A DNA stretch of 64,000 nucleotides from Cycas panzhihuaensis (taxonomy: Eukaryota > Cycadophyta): contig CM041465.1 of assembly GCA_023213395.1 (NCBI GenBank), positions 221,595,741 through 221,659,740 of the forward strand, in the 5' to 3' direction. Shown here in pieces: positions 10,220 through 20,845 of the stretch. How positions within the stretch are numbered: position 1 is the first letter of the stretch; the number at the start of each line of letters is the position of its first letter. The notes below the pieces were generated by a model. That model saw only the letters and a list, made by a program, of their open reading frames with translations. It ran no database searches and had not been told where the DNA came from. The position numbers and the translations under genes were made by a program.

Positions 10220-10637
10220 CCACTTGCTTTTGCTTTAAACTTTGAAATATGCCCAAATTATCCCGTACCTGATTATCTTGAAGATTTTGCAGGTCTTTCT
10301 CTTCTGCGTCTTTATCTTCTGCTTGATTTCTGTCAGAAAATTTTCTGCTTTTTTCTTCCTCTAGCCGACTCATGTCTTCTTGGGGTTCCTCATCCTTATT
10401 GCATTCTACCGCTGCGACTGGGGTCTGGCTTTCCTCCTGCCGCCCCTTCTAACTTCACTTTTTTACCAGTTTTTTCTCTATTATCTCTCTGGGTCTTCGC
10501 GTGCCTTCCTGGCTCTTCTCCGCGTCCCAGTGTCAGCTTCTTTCGTCCCGCGTTTCTATCTTCTTCAACGAGTTAACCCTAGGTGGCATGAGTGGCTTCT
10601 GATTTTTACTCTTTCATCTTTTTCCGTTAGAAAATCT
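10220..10637 (-). other. G2 leader and probable Gag start
   Basis: The untranslated leader follows the primer site. A start codon at 10589-10587 opens with MPPR, and G3 has a start codon followed by the same MPPR at the same place (44075). A TGA stops this frame after 18 codons. Further acidic and basic coding-like sequence (DMSRLEEEKSRKFSDRNQ) continues to the repeat array. Confidence 0.5.
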
Positions 10638-10650
10638 GGCAACGGAACCA
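10638..10650 (-). other. G2 primer-binding site, tRNA-Glu type
   Basis: The minus strand reads TGGTTCCGTTGCC, three bases inside the 5' LTR. This is complementary to the 3' end GGCAACGGAACCA, which I recognise as the end of plant nuclear tRNA-Glu. The assignment rests on recalled tRNA sequence and not on a search. Confidence 0.75.
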
Positions 10651-10653
10651 ATA

Positions 10654-11225
10654 TGTGTGCGCTTTAATCATGCTTATAACATACAGAATGCAAAGAGAAA
10701 GACATACACGTTGGGAGGTAAATTCATCTAGAATACTTTCATTCAAAACATGGCACTGCGTCTGGTCCTCTCACAACCAAACGCCTACCAGAACAGTACA
10801 AAATGACTACCTCACACGTGGCACAGCTCTATTACAAGGACATGTATGCAAACTGAATCATATTCTGCACATTGCGGTTCTCACTTTTATATACAAATTC
10901 TGGACGTTACATAACTGTTTCCTAAAAGTAAGTTATTTCTTCTAACTATCATGGGTCTGCCCGCTACCCGGATAGACCCATTTTCTGTCAGAATAGTAGC
11001 TAGATAGTAGTTACACTGCAGTTGCATAGCAGTCACCACAGTCACGTAGCAGTCACCGCACCTCACGTAGTAGTTGTTGCACCCTTTATAGCAGTTGCCA
11101 CAGCCTTCGTAGCAGTTCCGTAGCAGCCTGTAGTAGTCGTAGCAGCCCTGTAGCAGCTTCGTAGCAGTCCTATAGCAGTCATAGCAGTCCTGTAGTAGTT
11201 CTAGCAACAAAATCAACTACACATA
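10654..11225 (-). repeat. G2 5' LTR
   Basis: 572 bp, TGTGTGCG to CACATA on the plus strand. It holds a TATA-like box at 10884-10893 and the short-unit array at 11000-11205. Any long frame through the array (for example 11216-10887) is an artefact of the repeats. Confidence 0.92.
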
Positions 11226-12444
11226 TTATTGACAGAATAACTACTCTTTCCTATTCTTCTACAGCTGTCCAAATCCCTAAGAGGCTTTTGTGGATGTCGT
11301 TGAGCCTATTGTCTTATGTTTCTCTTTTTCCTTTATTAGCTTTAAAGGAAAATGTGAAGTAGTGTAATCATATGAAAGAAGGAAAGCTATTCTAAAGCAA
11401 GAGTTCATTAATAGACTAGAAGTCATAGAAAGTTGCTAGTATTATTCATGCTTGACTTCATTCTTTTCATTGTTCTCTTGTTTTAAAAGGAAATCTAAAT
11501 ATATGAATGATAAGTATTTGATGTAACCAGATCATATAAGATTCAGGGATCTTTTGGTGTCCAAAAGACTCCATTTATGATAGAATCTCTCTACCTTTTA
11601 GTCTATTGCTTGTTTATGAATGATGATTTGATTGATTGATGTAACTTTATGGTCTAAATATCATTCATTACAATAGAAGTAAAATTTTAAAATCTCTCCT
11701 TTTATCTTAGAAACATTCTCCAAAAAGAAGATAGCATGTAATTGGAATGAAAATTTCATATAAACATTGCATGTTATTGGATCTCTTATTGATTTGCATA
11801 CCTAGTTGCATGTTGTGTTAGTTGCATTTCATACTAGTTTTCCTTCATTGAAAAAGTGTGTGTTGCATTCTAAAAGAAATAGTTTTTTTCTCCCATCTTA
11901 GTGTGTTTTATTTTAAAATAACAAAAAGGACATAACATGTGTTTACTTTTTCTTATTTATGTGTTTGATTAAAAAGGGTTGATAGATCTTATAGTTTCAT
12001 TGATTATTCTTGTTTTTATTTTATTAAAACAAAAAAATAAATAAAACAAAAAAAAAAAAGGAAGAGGAAAAAAAAACTTTCCATTACTTAGCCCTTCTCT
12101 TTCAGTTTAGTAAAACTCAAAAGGTTAAAAGAATAGGAAGAAAAAAGTCCCTAGGAAGGATATAAGAGACATTGTTAGCATAATCCTGAATTCAAAACTC
12201 CTCCATCTGGTTATGTAGGCTACTGGATGCAATTACTTCCTTATATCCTAGCATTTCATTACTTCATTTATATCTTTATTAAATGACCTAATCAGGTGGA
12301 GACTCCTTCTTAGGAGTTGGCAAAGGTGCTCCATTTGGTTGTTTTAGGATTCTTTTCTCTTAACTTAGATTTGAAATAGAGAAAACATATTACTAGTTAG
12401 GAGATATTTGGTTTAGGTCCAACTGAAGCACACTCATCTTTCTA
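11226..12444 (+). repeat. G1 5' LTR, right part
   Basis: It resumes the G1 LTR after G2. Bases 11226-11230 are the G2 target duplication, and the remainder matches 30885-31307 and 38799-39598. An A-rich stretch is at 12030-12075. The right end, near TCTA at 12444, is approximate. A primer site may follow at about 12446, but it is too altered to assign to a tRNA. Confidence 0.85.
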
Positions 12445-12487
12445 GTGACCATATTGGGAATTACCATTTATCCTCTTATTTAAAGCA

Positions 12488-13260
12488 ATGGAAACTACGA
12501 CACCCACTCTCAGGCGATCTTTGAGATTTCAAGGTCTCTTACCTGATTTTTAAACCCAACCCTCACATTTTACTCATGAAGTTTTATCTTCCTATGTTGA
12601 TTATATTATGATGCATTTATTTCCTAAGTCACTTCAAAGTGATGGCTTGAAATGGTTTTATTGACTTCCTTCAACTTTTGTCCTTTTGTTTCAATAATTA
12701 GTTGATTCTTTTATCAACTATTTTGATGTAGCAAGACCATTCGAATCTGGCATCAAATCTCTTTTAACTATCAAATAAAACCACGATGAAACTTCTAGAG
12801 ACTTTGTGAGAAGGTTTCAAGATCAAGTACATGCATGTTATTCACGTCTTGATCCTAGTCTCCTATTCGATCTATTCACTAATGCTTTGAGGCCATATGT
12901 ACATCTTAAAGTTATTAAACTTGGCCTTTAAACATACGAAGAAGTTGTTGATCATTATTTAGCTTTAGAAATATTTGAGATTCAAGTAGGTGTTAAGAAG
13001 ATTAGGAAACATATTCCCTATAAAGAAATTATTCAAACAACTAAAGCTTCCCATCCTAAACCTACCTATGATCACCTAACTTATTCTATTAGATCATTGG
13101 AGCATGCGATCAACACTAAATTGTGTGTTGATGGTTCTTCTCAAAATCAGTCCTCATAGGAAATAAAAGTGATCCATCTTACTGAAGGAAGGAAGAAACA
13201 AGTTCCTCCCTACCTTCTTCTTTCAGAAAGACAAAATGGTGTTTATATCATTAGACCGAT
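12488..13260 (+). pseudogene. G1 gag
   Basis: From an ATG at 12488 (METTTPTLRRSLRF) one frame can be followed without shift for about 250 codons, broken only by stops that replace Gln or Trp codons. Landmarks of the plant gypsy capsid are HLFPKSLQSDGLKWFY, DSFINYFDV, SRDFVRRFQDQVHACYSR and YEEVVDHYLALE. No zinc knuckle is recognised downstream. It is a decayed capsid gene of the Athila/Tat style. Confidence 0.8.
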
Positions 13261-13859
13261 GGCCATGATAGAAGTGAATGTCATATGATCCAAGCTATGA
13301 CATAAAATACAAATGTTCAATCAAGTCGTCCCTCCAAAATCTCTCAAGATCATATGATTTATAAAGATCCCTTACCTCAACATAAGGACAAGGGAAACAA
13401 AGATGACAAGGATAAGGAAAAACATATTCAAGATGATCAAGATGAGCCTTCTAGTTCTAATCCCCTTAACCTTTTAACAAAGCGAACTAGTAATCAAGCT
13501 TGACCACCTCTTAAAGGTGGTGAGACCAAGAGAACAATTAACATGGTGGAGATAATAAAGAGTGCAAGTCTATCTAAATCACTTGATGATTCGATGGCAA
13601 AGAACCCTGACTCTTTACCTTCTATATCCCCACGTCCCATCAAGTTTAGGTCCATTCCTTCTAGTATAAAAGATGGATCATTCTCTTTGGTCGATGAGTT
13701 AAAGACCATTTATATCGGTATTTTAATCATGGATTTGCTAAAGTGTTTCCCCAAGTAATGTCAGCTCTTGTTTGATGCATTGGGAGTTCCTACCGTAGTC
13801 TCTTCATCTGCTTCTACACTTTCTTTTGACCTGACCACTGTGTCTAGTCATACCACTCA

Positions 13860-14300
13860 TGCGCTAAATGACATACCTCTATTTTATATTGAGATAATAA
13901 AGAATGACATCAATATCAAATGAATCATTATTGATGAGGGATCATTTATTAATATAATCCCTCTTCATCTTGTTGAGGACTTTGAGATTTTAGTTTTTGA
14001 TCCATGTGAGTAGATTTGTTAGGGATATGACAAAAATCAGAAAGTACCCCTTGGTCAAGTCACTCTCCCTCTTACTTTGAAAGAAAAGATGGTTCTTACT
14101 TAGTTGACCATCAATGATCTTGATTTAGAGTATAACATCCTTTTGGGTAGACCATGGATTACCCAAATGGCTACAATTTGTTCTTCCCTCTTTGGTGAAC
14201 TTAAGTTCATCTATAAAGGGGCAACTGAAAATTATAAAGCGAAAGCCAAAACCTATCAAACAATTAGTCTTACTTATTCGGACATTTTCTAAGCCTAGTG
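13860..14300 (+). pseudogene. G1 protease
   Basis: A decayed aspartic protease with active-site region IIIDEGSFINIIP (D-E-G for the usual D-T-G, so probably inactive) and the second landmark EYNILLGRPWI at about 14125-14160. Several Gln/Trp-type stops interrupt it. Confidence 0.78.
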
Positions 14301-14401
14301 AGTCATCTAACTCTTTAGAGTATTTTTTCCAATTATTAGGTTTAGGCCAATACTTTTCCATTAAAACTCATTCTACTTAGGGAGAAGTAAAGGATATTGA
14401 T

Positions 14402-14953
14402 TTGGTGGAGATTGTCCCTATTTCATCGGGTCCCTCATCTATTCTTCGGTCTTTAGATTTGACTTATCAATCTTCGGTTTCTTCTTCCTCTTGTAGTGAA
14501 GAAGTAACTTTATATTCTATCGCATCTTATGAGGAAACACTTGCAAATGAAACTATTGATATGAATGTATCTATTCCTATTCAAACCCATTACTCACAGG
14601 TTTTGTGTTTACCTACGAGGGTAAATGCTTTAGTTTCTTCCACTGTGAATCATTCTTCAATTCATCATACAACTTCTTTTTCATACAATATGCTTGTTGA
14701 TGCTATGGCTCTCTTCTCTCGATCTCCTCTCTTTATTATATGGTTGAATAGATATGAGAAGAAGATATTGTTGCATCATCATCCAAACTTAGAATCAAGT
14801 AGCAAGGATATTAATTCACATGATATACTTCAAAGGAATCAAAGTACCCCCACTGGAGTACGGGAAGTGAATTTGGTTTTTACTTATTTTTTTCCTTTCT
14901 GTCTTTTTGTGGATACTCCTCTGTCATTCCCTCATCTTGATGTCTTTGTCTAA
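14402..14953 (+). CDS. G1 protease-RT linker, open 183-codon stretch
   Basis: A Ser-rich, low-complexity frame (SSVSSSSCSEEV near residue 30) between protease and RT of G1. It stays open for 183 codons, longer than any other part of this old element. No domain is recognised. It is probably the variable spacer found between protease and RT in Tat-type elements. Confidence 0.4.
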   Translation: MVEIVPISSGPSSILRSLDLTYQSSVSSSSCSEEVTLYSIASYEETLANETIDMNVSIPIQTHYSQVLCLPTRVNALVSSTVNHSSIHHTTSFSYNMLVDAMALFSRSPLFIIWLNRYEKKILLHHHPNLESSSKDINSHDILQRNQSTPTGVREVNLVFTYFFPFCLFVDTPLSFPHLDVFV

Positions 14954-15579
14954 TTAAGATCATCATTCGTATTGTCAAGATTTTAATTAAACCTTTATAT
15001 TGATTTAGGAATTCATTGATAGGCCTATTCTTTTCTCTTAAGTTTCTTTGATCATTGAGTTTGTTCTTACTTATTTAGGCTCTTTGGTTGATTCTCCTTT
15101 ATGTTTTAGGCCTTCTTCTTTGTCTACTGACCTACTAAGGAATTTACTCCTTATTGATCTTTTTCACCTTGATCACTTTAAAAATGACAAGGCAATTCTC
15201 GAACATCTAGTAGGGTCATCTTCTAATCTTCCCGATAGATATCATAGGTTAGGTTTTTCGAAAGTAATATAACTTGATTCATTGCTAGTTGATCATTCCT
15301 AACCTTAGAAGGTAGTTTCTCTCTGAGAACTTGCTCCTCCTTATTTTGAAGAGGGAAATGCTATTCTTATGAAGTAAACTATTGATATTGACTTAGAACT
15401 GAGTGACACCCCCAAGATTATCAAATTAGAAGCTAGTTGTACTCCCTAAGAGATTGCTCAATTTAAGAATCTCTTTCATGAGTTCCACTTGGTCTTTACT
15501 TAGGATTATAAAGATATACATAGCCTTGATCCCCAAGTCGTCGAGCACAATATTATAGTAACTCTTGATATTAAATCTA

Positions 15580-16290
15580 AACGACAAAAATAATGTCTTA
15601 TTCACCCGTGTCTCTCTCTTACTATTAAACAAGAAGTAGAGAAGTTGTTAGGAGCTAGATTCATTGAGAGTGTTGATTATTCTCAATGGGTCTCTAATAT
15701 AGTTTTGATTGCAAAGAAAAATAGTTTAATTCAAATTTACATTAATTTTCGAGATATTAATGAGGTATACCCTAAAGACAAATTTTCTCTCCCTTTTCTT
15801 AATCAAGTTTAGGATCAGACAGCTGGTTTCGAGGTGATGTCTCTTATGAATGGCTTTTTGGGTCATAATCAGAGTTTTATCCCACCTCGAGATCGCTATA
15901 AGACTGCATTCACTACTCCTTGGGATACTTTCGTATATAAAGTCATGCCTTTTGGATTGACAAATGCTGGTGCTACTTATCAAAGAGTAATGGTTCATAT
16001 TTTGCATGATTTGATTGGTAATATTATTGATGTGTACTTAGATGATATGCTTGCTCTTTTTGTAGGAGACATGACCATTTTCGTGACCTAAGAATAATCT
16101 TTGAAAAGTGTAGGAAATATTATTTATGTCTTAATCCATCTAAATGTATTTTTATCATGACATTAGGAAGAATACTAGGAAACATTATTTCTTATGATGG
16201 GATTAGAATAGATCTCAATAAGATAAAGACAATTGTCGATATGACTCCTCCTAAGAATTAAAAAAAGATTAAATCATTCCTAGGTAGACT
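15580..16290 (+). pseudogene. G1 reverse transcriptase
   Basis: The RT palm and fingers are readable: EVEKLLGARFIESV, NFRDINEVYPKDKFSLP, FEVMSLMNGFLGHNQ, KTAFTTPWDTFVYKVMPFG, LTNAGATYQRVM and the active site VYLDDM at about 16030. Frameshifts begin after 16090, and the thumb (KKIKSFLGRLGF) is recognisable at 16262-16300. The wording of these motifs is that of Tat-group RTs. Confidence 0.87.
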
Positions 16291-16297
16291 TGGTTTC

Positions 16298-16810
16298 TTG
16301 AGACGTTTAATTGCTAAGTTCATTTTAGATGCCAAGCCTATCACAAATCTCTTGAAAAATGATGTTAAATTGAGATGGAATCCTCAAGTTCAAGAGTCCT
16401 TCGATAAATTGAAGCAAACCTTAATCTCAGTGCCTGTGCTTACTCCACTAAGATTTGATAAACCTTTTATCTTATATACTTCATCAACAGAAGAATCATT
16501 AGTAGGTATGTTGGCACAAGAGGATAAATTTGGTGAAGAACGAGTGATATATTTTATTAGTAGGACTTTAGTTACTGATGAACTTCATTATCTCCTTCTT
16601 GAATATGAATGCCTTGCTTTAATCTTTTCTATTAAGAAATTACGACACTACCTTTTTGGGAATAAGGTCCATCTTATTGTCCAATCTGACCCTATTAGAT
16701 ATTTGCTTACCAAAATCAATCTTACTAGATGATTAGGTAAATGGTCCTTATTATTACAAGAGTTTGATTTTTAAATTATCAATAGAAAATCTAAGAAATG
16801 CATGGTCATT
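16298..16810 (+). pseudogene. G1 RNase H (first)
   Basis: The connection and gypsy RNase H follow RT: RRLIAKFILDAKPIT, LRWNPQVQESFDKLK, FILYTSSTEESLVGML, YFISRTLVTDELHY and KKLRHYLFGNKVHLIVQ. The expected catalytic Asp near the start of the domain is not evident (YTSST). A degenerate first RNase H is common where a second RNase H exists. Confidence 0.8.
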
Positions 16811-17139
16811 GTTGAGATCATGGCTAATACTCCTCTCCCTAATCCTACCAAATAATCTATTGATAATACTCTTCTGAATGAACATATTCTTCATGTCCAG
16901 GCTATCATTTTTTATGATTCATAGTATGGAGAAATTAAATCATACCTTCACGACTAATCTTTCCCTTCTTCTTTTACCTCTAAGAAGAGAAGATGAATTT
17001 GACCTACTGTTAGGTAATACCTCTTACTTAATGATGTACTTTATAAATGTTCTTTTGATAGAATTTTGTTGAAATATTTTTCTCTTAATAAAACTCTTGT
17101 AGCCTTAGCATAATCCCATGAAGGAAAGTATAATGGATA

Positions 17140-18150
17140 TTTTGGTAGTTAATCAATAGCTCAACGTATTCTTCATATGGGTTATTATTGGCCTATCCTA
17201 TTTAAGGACATTAATTCTTATATAAAAAAATATTAGAAATGTCAATCCTATACAACCTTAATACACATACCTGCATAAGAATTGAAATTGATTATCTTAC
17301 CATGGCCTTTCTCTCAATGGGGTTTTGACCTCATTGGTCAAATTTTTTAAGCTTTATTTAACGGTTATAAGTTTATTATAACTACAACCGAATACTTTAC
17401 TAAATAGAGCAAAGCTATTATGTTAGTCATTACTATTGGAAAGATCATTGCTACATTCATTTTTTAGCATATTATTTGTAAATTTGTGGTACTAGATATT
17501 ATTATTACTGATAATGGGATTTCATCTTGTAATCCTCATGTTAGTGAATTGTGTAATAAATTCCATATTACCCATATATTATCAACCCCTTATCACCCTT
17601 AGGCAAATGGCCAAGTTGAAGCCTTTAATAAGACTTTAGCTAAAATTTTAGCTAAAATGGTTGCAACCTTTCATAGAGATTGGCGTGTTTAATTATTTTC
17701 ATCATTATGGGCTCATAAAACCTCCATTAGAAATGCTACATGTATGATACCATTTTCTCTCATTTATGGTATTGAGGTTGTCCTTCCATTAGAAGTTGAG
17801 ATTCCTTCATTGCGTGTTTCATTGAAAGAATTCACTGATGGAGAGTTCCAAAGGGAAGTATATCTCTTAGAACTCAAAAAATTAGATGAGACCTATTTGC
17901 AAGCTTTGCAAAATAATATGGCATCTAAGGCTAGGATTCAGGCTACTCATGGTAGGTAATTTAGGTCCAGAAAGTTTCATATTGGTGATAAAGTGTTAAA
18001 GTTAAAATACCTCTATGATAAACAACAAAAGTTTTCTCCTAAGTGGGTTGGACCTTATCTAGTAATCGAAGATTTGAATAATGGAGTCTATCAAATCTCA
18101 ATAATATAAGGTTTAGAATTCAAAAATCCTATAAACTTTCAATATTTGAG
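17140..18150 (+). pseudogene. G1 integrase
   Basis: The zinc finger remnant is at 17160-17260, followed by the core SQWGFDLIGQ, TTEYFTK (Glu for the first catalytic Asp), IITDNG (second Asp) and ANGQVEAFNK (Glu). The C-terminal part contains PFSLIYGIEVVLPLEVE, KFHIGDKVLKL and SPKWVGPYLVIEDL and ends near FQYLRKVYV. N1 inserted directly after it at 18161. There is no chromodomain. Confidence 0.87.
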
Positions 18151-18161
18151 GAAGGTTTATG

Positions 18162-18407
18162 TGTTATGAACCTCCTTAAGCAACAAACTTTAATTAATTG
18201 ATTAAATATTAGGTGCTATTGAACAGGCACAACTCTCCATGAAAGGGCATAATGTGCATATAAATTGAGCACCAATTGTAACATGGACATCATATCTTTT
18301 ATCTTATCAATCAATCTTGATTTATTGACTATAACTGGCTCCAGCGTTATCGCGTGCTCTCTTGTTCAAATCAGTTTGTCTTCAAGTTACGAACTGGGTT
18401 CGTAACA
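18162..18407 (+). repeat. N1 5' LTR
   Basis: 246 bp, identical to 21721-21966 except for G/A in AATGTRCAT and A/G in ACGARCTGG. It starts with TG and ends with CA. A TATAAA lies at 18259-18264 and again at 21818-21823. Confidence 0.95.
18259..18264 (+). promoter_or_regulatory. TATA-like box in N1 LTR
   Basis: TATAAA, present in both LTR copies, about 98 bp from the LTR start. It is a plausible core promoter for N1; no start site is known. Confidence 0.45.
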
Positions 18408-18409
18408 AG

Positions 18410-18421
18410 TGGTATCAGAGC
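18410..18421 (+). other. N1 primer-binding site, tRNA-iMet
   Basis: TGGTATCAGAGC lies two bases after the 5' LTR. It is complementary to the 3' end of plant initiator methionine tRNA, the most common plant LTR-element primer. Confidence 0.9.
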
Positions 18422-19871
18422 AATTCTTGGGCACATTCCTGTGGCAACTTGTTGACGATTGAAGTCTTCTCTGCAATAAAAGACTGCTAAGCAAATATTT
18501 GCATAACCTCTGTGTTCTGTGGTCTAACATCCAAGGTGTTACGTCTACATTTGATAGTTTATAGTGTTCACCACAATAAACTTCAAGAAAACACAGAGTG
18601 GAATAAGGCAAAATCAAAGACCGTAACGATTAATGCAGACCTTAATACATCATCTTAAGCATCTTATTTCTACCATCTACCGTCTTTGACATTTCTGTTT
18701 TTATCTGCCATCTCTGATTTTCATCTTCCGTCTGCCGTTTGTGTATTCCATTCGTTATTCGCGTCTCCTTTCTGCCCCGTTTTCCGTTCTACACTATCGC
18801 AGCCGCCGTTCTATTTTCTGATCTGTCTCGGGCCTTGCGCCCCGAGCTAGGCGTCCTTCATTATTACGATTTTGGCTTTGATTTAGCCGTTCTGGCTTTG
18901 GCTCTGCGTTTGCCTTAATTAAATCACGCTTCGCGCAGCTAAGCCGCTGCCCCTTTAATCGCCATTCATTCTCTGAGTTGTTCATTCTCGGTGCCTCATC
19001 TTCTGAATTTGCATCTGTGATCTTTGCATCTTTTCGTCTCTGCGTCCTTGCGCCTCTGCGTCTTTGCATCTCCGTGTCCGTGTCTGCCTTGCGTCTCTGT
19101 GCCGGGTGATATCTTCTAAAAGACTAGAAGCTTCTAGAAGATCGTTATATATTACGATACGATATCGTATATATTATGATACATATTTTATATTGTAATA
19201 TAAAACATAATTGAGATACGACACATATTGACATAAGTCGCATTCATTAATATATCTCATTAAACTTTAATATAAGTCTCATAAACTTTAATATATTTCA
19301 TACATTAATATCTCATTAAAACTTCTTTTAATTGTCATATCATTTTGTTACACTATTAATTAGATATAACCATTATTTTCACTCTATCAATCATATATCT
19401 TAAACATTCAATTATACTAGCCATCTCAATAATCTTTAAGATCTTCCTTTATATTTATAATCATTGATTGTCGTAACAGTTGGTGAGATAGTATTTTAAC
19501 TCATGTGAAACATTTAGGCTTTGACCTCTTCTAAGTCACCTTCCCACTCAATCTATTAACAATCGTGAATAGTGAATAATTGGCCAAATTATCCTTTATC
19601 TACCCCAATTATAGGTTTTCTCAAACAATCTCAAGAATCATTAATTTATCTAATTAATTACTTATTTACGGCCAAAATTCACGTAAAATTTGATAAATAT
19701 TAGAAAATTGTGAGGGTCTCTTTCCAAAGCTTCCTTCAGTTTATGAAATTTATACACCAAGTGTAAAAGAGATTAGCAAGAAGAGCCGAGTCTTGCATTG
19801 GCACTCTAAACACGACCGTCAAACAGTGGAATCGTATTTATACGATTGTTAAAATAATTAACATCGAAGAC
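18422..19871 (+). other. N1 leader with CpG-rich block and palindromes
   Basis: A 1.45 kb leader without element coding sequence. Bases 18700-19105 are markedly richer in GC and CpG than anything around them and contain degenerate CTCTGCGTC-type short repeats. At 19124-19137 there is a perfect 14-bp palindrome CTAGAAGCTTCTAG, and at about 19155-19172 a second around ATACGATATCGTAT. The 91-codon minus-strand frame at 19069-18794 follows from the base composition and has no support as a gene. Confidence 0.55.
19126..19140 (+). promoter_or_regulatory. Heat-shock-element-like motif in N1 leader
   Basis: AGAAGCTTCTAGAAG fits nGAAnnTTCnnGAAn exactly, the binding pattern of plant heat-shock factors. 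It lies about 720 bp inside the 5' LTR, and so would act as an internal element. A single match of this length can occur by chance in 64 kb. Confidence 0.35.
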
Positions 19872-20845
19872 ATGGCAGATAACACCATTCAAAAAGAGAT
19901 CGTTGAACCGATCGCTCAAGCAGTCCACGAAGCAGTTCAGACATCAAATGCTCTATTAAATCATACATTACACCAGATATTGGATAAATTAACAATCATA
20001 CCTACAAACAGCAAAGAAGATATGATCGTTCCTGATTCTGAGGATGAAGCAATGAGTCGACAATCTCATATCAGAAATCAGACTGTTAAAAAATATTCCA
20101 GTCCTCAGATAGCTCCCATTAATACTGAAAATGAAGCTATCAGAAAATACCTTAATGAGTATCGCAATTTGACCCCTGAAGAACAGAAGATAGTGGGTTT
20201 TCAAGCATATTTTAATTGTTTACACAATATCCAAACACGTAAAAAAGAAAAATTAGAAAAATAACTATACAACGTTTTAATATGGAGCAAAAGTCGCATG
20301 AGCCAAGAGTATGGCTCCAACAAATGGAAAATTATTTTCGCTTAATGGAGATTGAGTCAGCAGAGCAAGTTTCATACCGTCTTGCACATGGATGGGATAG
20401 CATGCGAATGGTGGCGCTTCGAACGAACCTCTTTTCGAGATCAACTACCAACCTGGAAAGAATTCGTGTGTTTGTTCATTGAGCGATTTGAAACCGTATC
20501 TAATCGCGATTATTACTGTGAGTTACGAAAATTAAAGCAACCGGTTCTCGTGGAAGAATACAAAGATTCACGAGGTTAAGTTATGTGTTAGAAGATATTC
20601 GACTAATCGACTTATTCGATTATATATAGATGGTCCGATAATGTAGATCCAAGCTGACGTTAAAATTCAAGAACCAAAGGACCTTAATAAGGCAATACAG
20701 TTAGCTAAAATACATGAAGATAAACATAATACCTTATGCAAAACGGGCACAGATCTCTATGTTCCTCTTCCTAGTCGATATGATCTTCTACCAAGTGTTC
20801 AACATAGACACGTATCAGTTAATTCAAATCGACTTGCTAAACCAA
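19872..20845 (+). pseudogene. N1 gag, frameshifted
   Basis: The start MADNTIQKEI at 19872 opens a 130-residue N-terminal region (stop at 20264). The capsid continues in other frames: RVWLQQMENYFRLMEIE (20305-20355), then ACEWWRFERTSFRDQLPTW and CLFIERFETVSNRDYY (to 20578), then KIQEPKDLNKAIQLAKIHE (about 20660-20720). At least two frameshifts and one stop break it. The order and motifs are those of chromovirus capsids. It could not give a full Gag as it stands. Confidence 0.8.

Larger units (their letters stand above)
1496..11230 (-). mobile_element. G2: Ty3/gypsy retrotransposon, nearly complete, inserted in G1 5' LTR
   Basis: The element body is 1501-11225 and reads on the minus strand. 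LTRs lie at 10654-11225 (5') and 1501-2134 (3'). TTATT is duplicated at 1496-1500 and 11226-11230, and the related uninterrupted G1 LTR at about 30875-30890 has a single TTATT, confirming the duplication. The order in the element direction is PBS (10650-10638), a leader with basic repeats, gag, zinc knuckles, protease, RT, RNase H, integrase, ORF3 and a purine tract (2143-2135). Only a handful of stops and frameshifts interrupt pol. The two LTRs differ at about 30 of the first 390 positions by eye. I saw no chromodomain after integrase. The lineage is a non-chromovirus whose RT active site reads FLDDWT. Confidence 0.92.

Noticed and set aside
10887-11216. 109-codon minus-strand frame with repeated Cys-Tyr residues
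   Set aside because: It lies wholly in the G2 5' LTR over the GTAGCAGT array, and the repeat composition explains the open frame.
12445-12470. G1 primer-binding site resembling a tRNA-Asp type
   Set aside because: Only about half the bases fit, and the LTR end is not fixed to the base, so no assignment was made.
18794-19069. 91-codon Arg-rich frame on the minus strand
   Set aside because: It is antisense in the GC-rich N1 leader; base composition and short CGTCT repeats explain it, and it has no motif.
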